Position numbers and translations under genes: made by a program. A stretch of 5,087 bases of DNA from Candidatus Binatia bacterium. Its GTDB lineage: Bacteria; Desulfobacterota_B; Binatia; UBA9968. The notes under the pieces are model-generated. The model saw only the letters and a list, made by a program, of their open reading frames with translations. It did not search any database and had not been told where the DNA came from. Positions within the stretch are counted from its first letter, which is position 1; each line of letters begins with the position of its first letter. The DNA is taken from NCBI GenBank assembly GCA_025922795.1, contig JAICHC010000276.1, positions 1-5,087 on the forward strand, in the 5' to 3' direction. Shown here one piece after another: positions 4,598 through 5,087 of the stretch.

Positions 4598-5087
4598 ATG
4601 GACATCGAGGCAATTGCGATATTACTGCTCGAGCCGGATTCGTGGCGGCATCTTGGCTTCGTACACGTCGTGCAAAATAAATCCGGACTCACGCTCCTGG
4701 AGGAACGAGATCACCATCGAGTCCTTGCATTAACAGATGCTCCGGCGGAGCTCCATCCGAGCGTCGTGATGATTTCCGATACGCTGCTGCGGGAATTCAG
4801 TCTCTCCGTGATTACAAAGATTAAAAAACTGTTCCCACAAGCCAGCATTCTTGTTCATGGCTACGAAGGAGACGCCGACAGAGTGGCGGAAATTTTCATC
4901 GCCGGTGCTAACGGTTATTTTTTGCTCTCGGACAAACCGGAGAATCTGGTTGAGAGCTTGAAATTGGTCAGTAAAGGACTGATCTGGGGACCCCCCGAAG
5001 CAATAGCGCGAAGTCTCGGGCGCCTGATCAGCCTTAAGGACACTAAACCCACAGTCACCCGAGCAGACCTGATTACGCCTCGGGAGC
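4598..5087 (+). CDS. NarL/LuxR-type response regulator with degenerate receiver, 5' part (cut by right edge)
   Basis: The first 163 residues of a two-domain transcription regulator are present. Residues 5-125 have the layout of a NarL-type receiver: HPSVVMIS at the third strand, FPQASILVHG at the fourth, then AGANGYFLLSDKPENLVESL and KGLIWGPPEA leading into the linker. The sequence stops at LITPRE, the first residues of a LuxR-type DNA-binding helix-turn-helix, whose remainder lies outside the window. The usual phosphorylation residues appear to be missing. The acidic pair is E12-P13, the phospho-acceptor position aligns with S60 (D61 is adjacent), the switch Thr/Ser aligns with G88 and the conserved Lys with L110. 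It is therefore probably controlled by something other than simple Asp phosphorylation. ATG 4598 is the only ATG, GTG or TTG after the in-frame stop at 4565-4567; the upstream TAAG is a poor ribosome-binding site. No sensor kinase is visible. The family call is secure; target genes are unknown. Confidence 0.8.
   Translation, partial: MDIEAIAILLLEPDSWRHLGFVHVVQNKSGLTLLEERDHHRVLALTDAPAELHPSVVMISDTLLREFSLSVITKIKKLFPQASILVHGYEGDADRVAEIFIAGANGYFLLSDKPENLVESLKLVSKGLIWGPPEAIARSLGRLISLKDTKPTVTRADLITPRE

Overview
This looks like bacterial chromosomal DNA, moderately GC-rich over most of its length. One sampled 60-base line inside the first dehydrogenase gene is 65% GC, whereas 4321-4380 is 35% GC. An MscS-type channel, a membrane-anchored carboxypeptidase-regulatory-like domain protein, two ornithine-cyclodeaminase-family proteins and a NarL/LuxR-type regulator together suggest a free-living Gram-negative environmental bacterium, proteobacterial or a related phylum. 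The sequence does not allow a firmer taxonomic call. There is no rRNA, tRNA, CRISPR array, transposase or integrase.

Layout, left to right: (1) the 3' part of an MscS-family mechanosensitive channel gene (+ strand, cut by the left edge, ends at 579). (2) A convergent small gene (660-1157, - strand) for a single-pass membrane protein with one carboxypeptidase-regulatory-like beta-sandwich domain. (3) A 344-bp divergent intergenic region with inverted repeats and a good sigma70-like promoter facing right. (4) Two tandem, distantly related ornithine cyclodeaminase/mu-crystallin family genes (1502-2593 and 2729-3754, + strand), separated by 135 bp and probably co-transcribed. (5) A 270-bp gap with a pair of imperfect 23-bp direct repeats exactly 120 bp apart and a possible terminator hairpin. 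(6) A small excisionase-like (MerR-superfamily) helix-turn-helix gene on the - strand (4025-4297). (7) A 300-bp, visibly AT-richer divergent intergenic region. (8) The 5' part of a NarL-type response regulator (+ strand from 4598, cut by the right edge) whose receiver domain lacks all the usual phosphorylation residues.

The functional core is the pair of NAD(P)-dependent ornithine-cyclodeaminase-like enzymes. The first keeps the Lys/Arg/Asp positions expected of the family. The second has Arg where the substrate-binding Lys is expected, so the two probably do not catalyse the same reaction. Their substrates cannot be read from the sequence, and no transporter or pathway partner is visible. 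The right-hand part (small HTH protein, AT-rich spacer, atypical regulator) differs in composition and may be a separately acquired regulatory segment, but no mobile-element boundary could be identified. I see no convincing evidence of a wholly new system. The points most worth a second look are the divergence of the enzyme pair, the pseudo-receiver regulator and the repeat structures.
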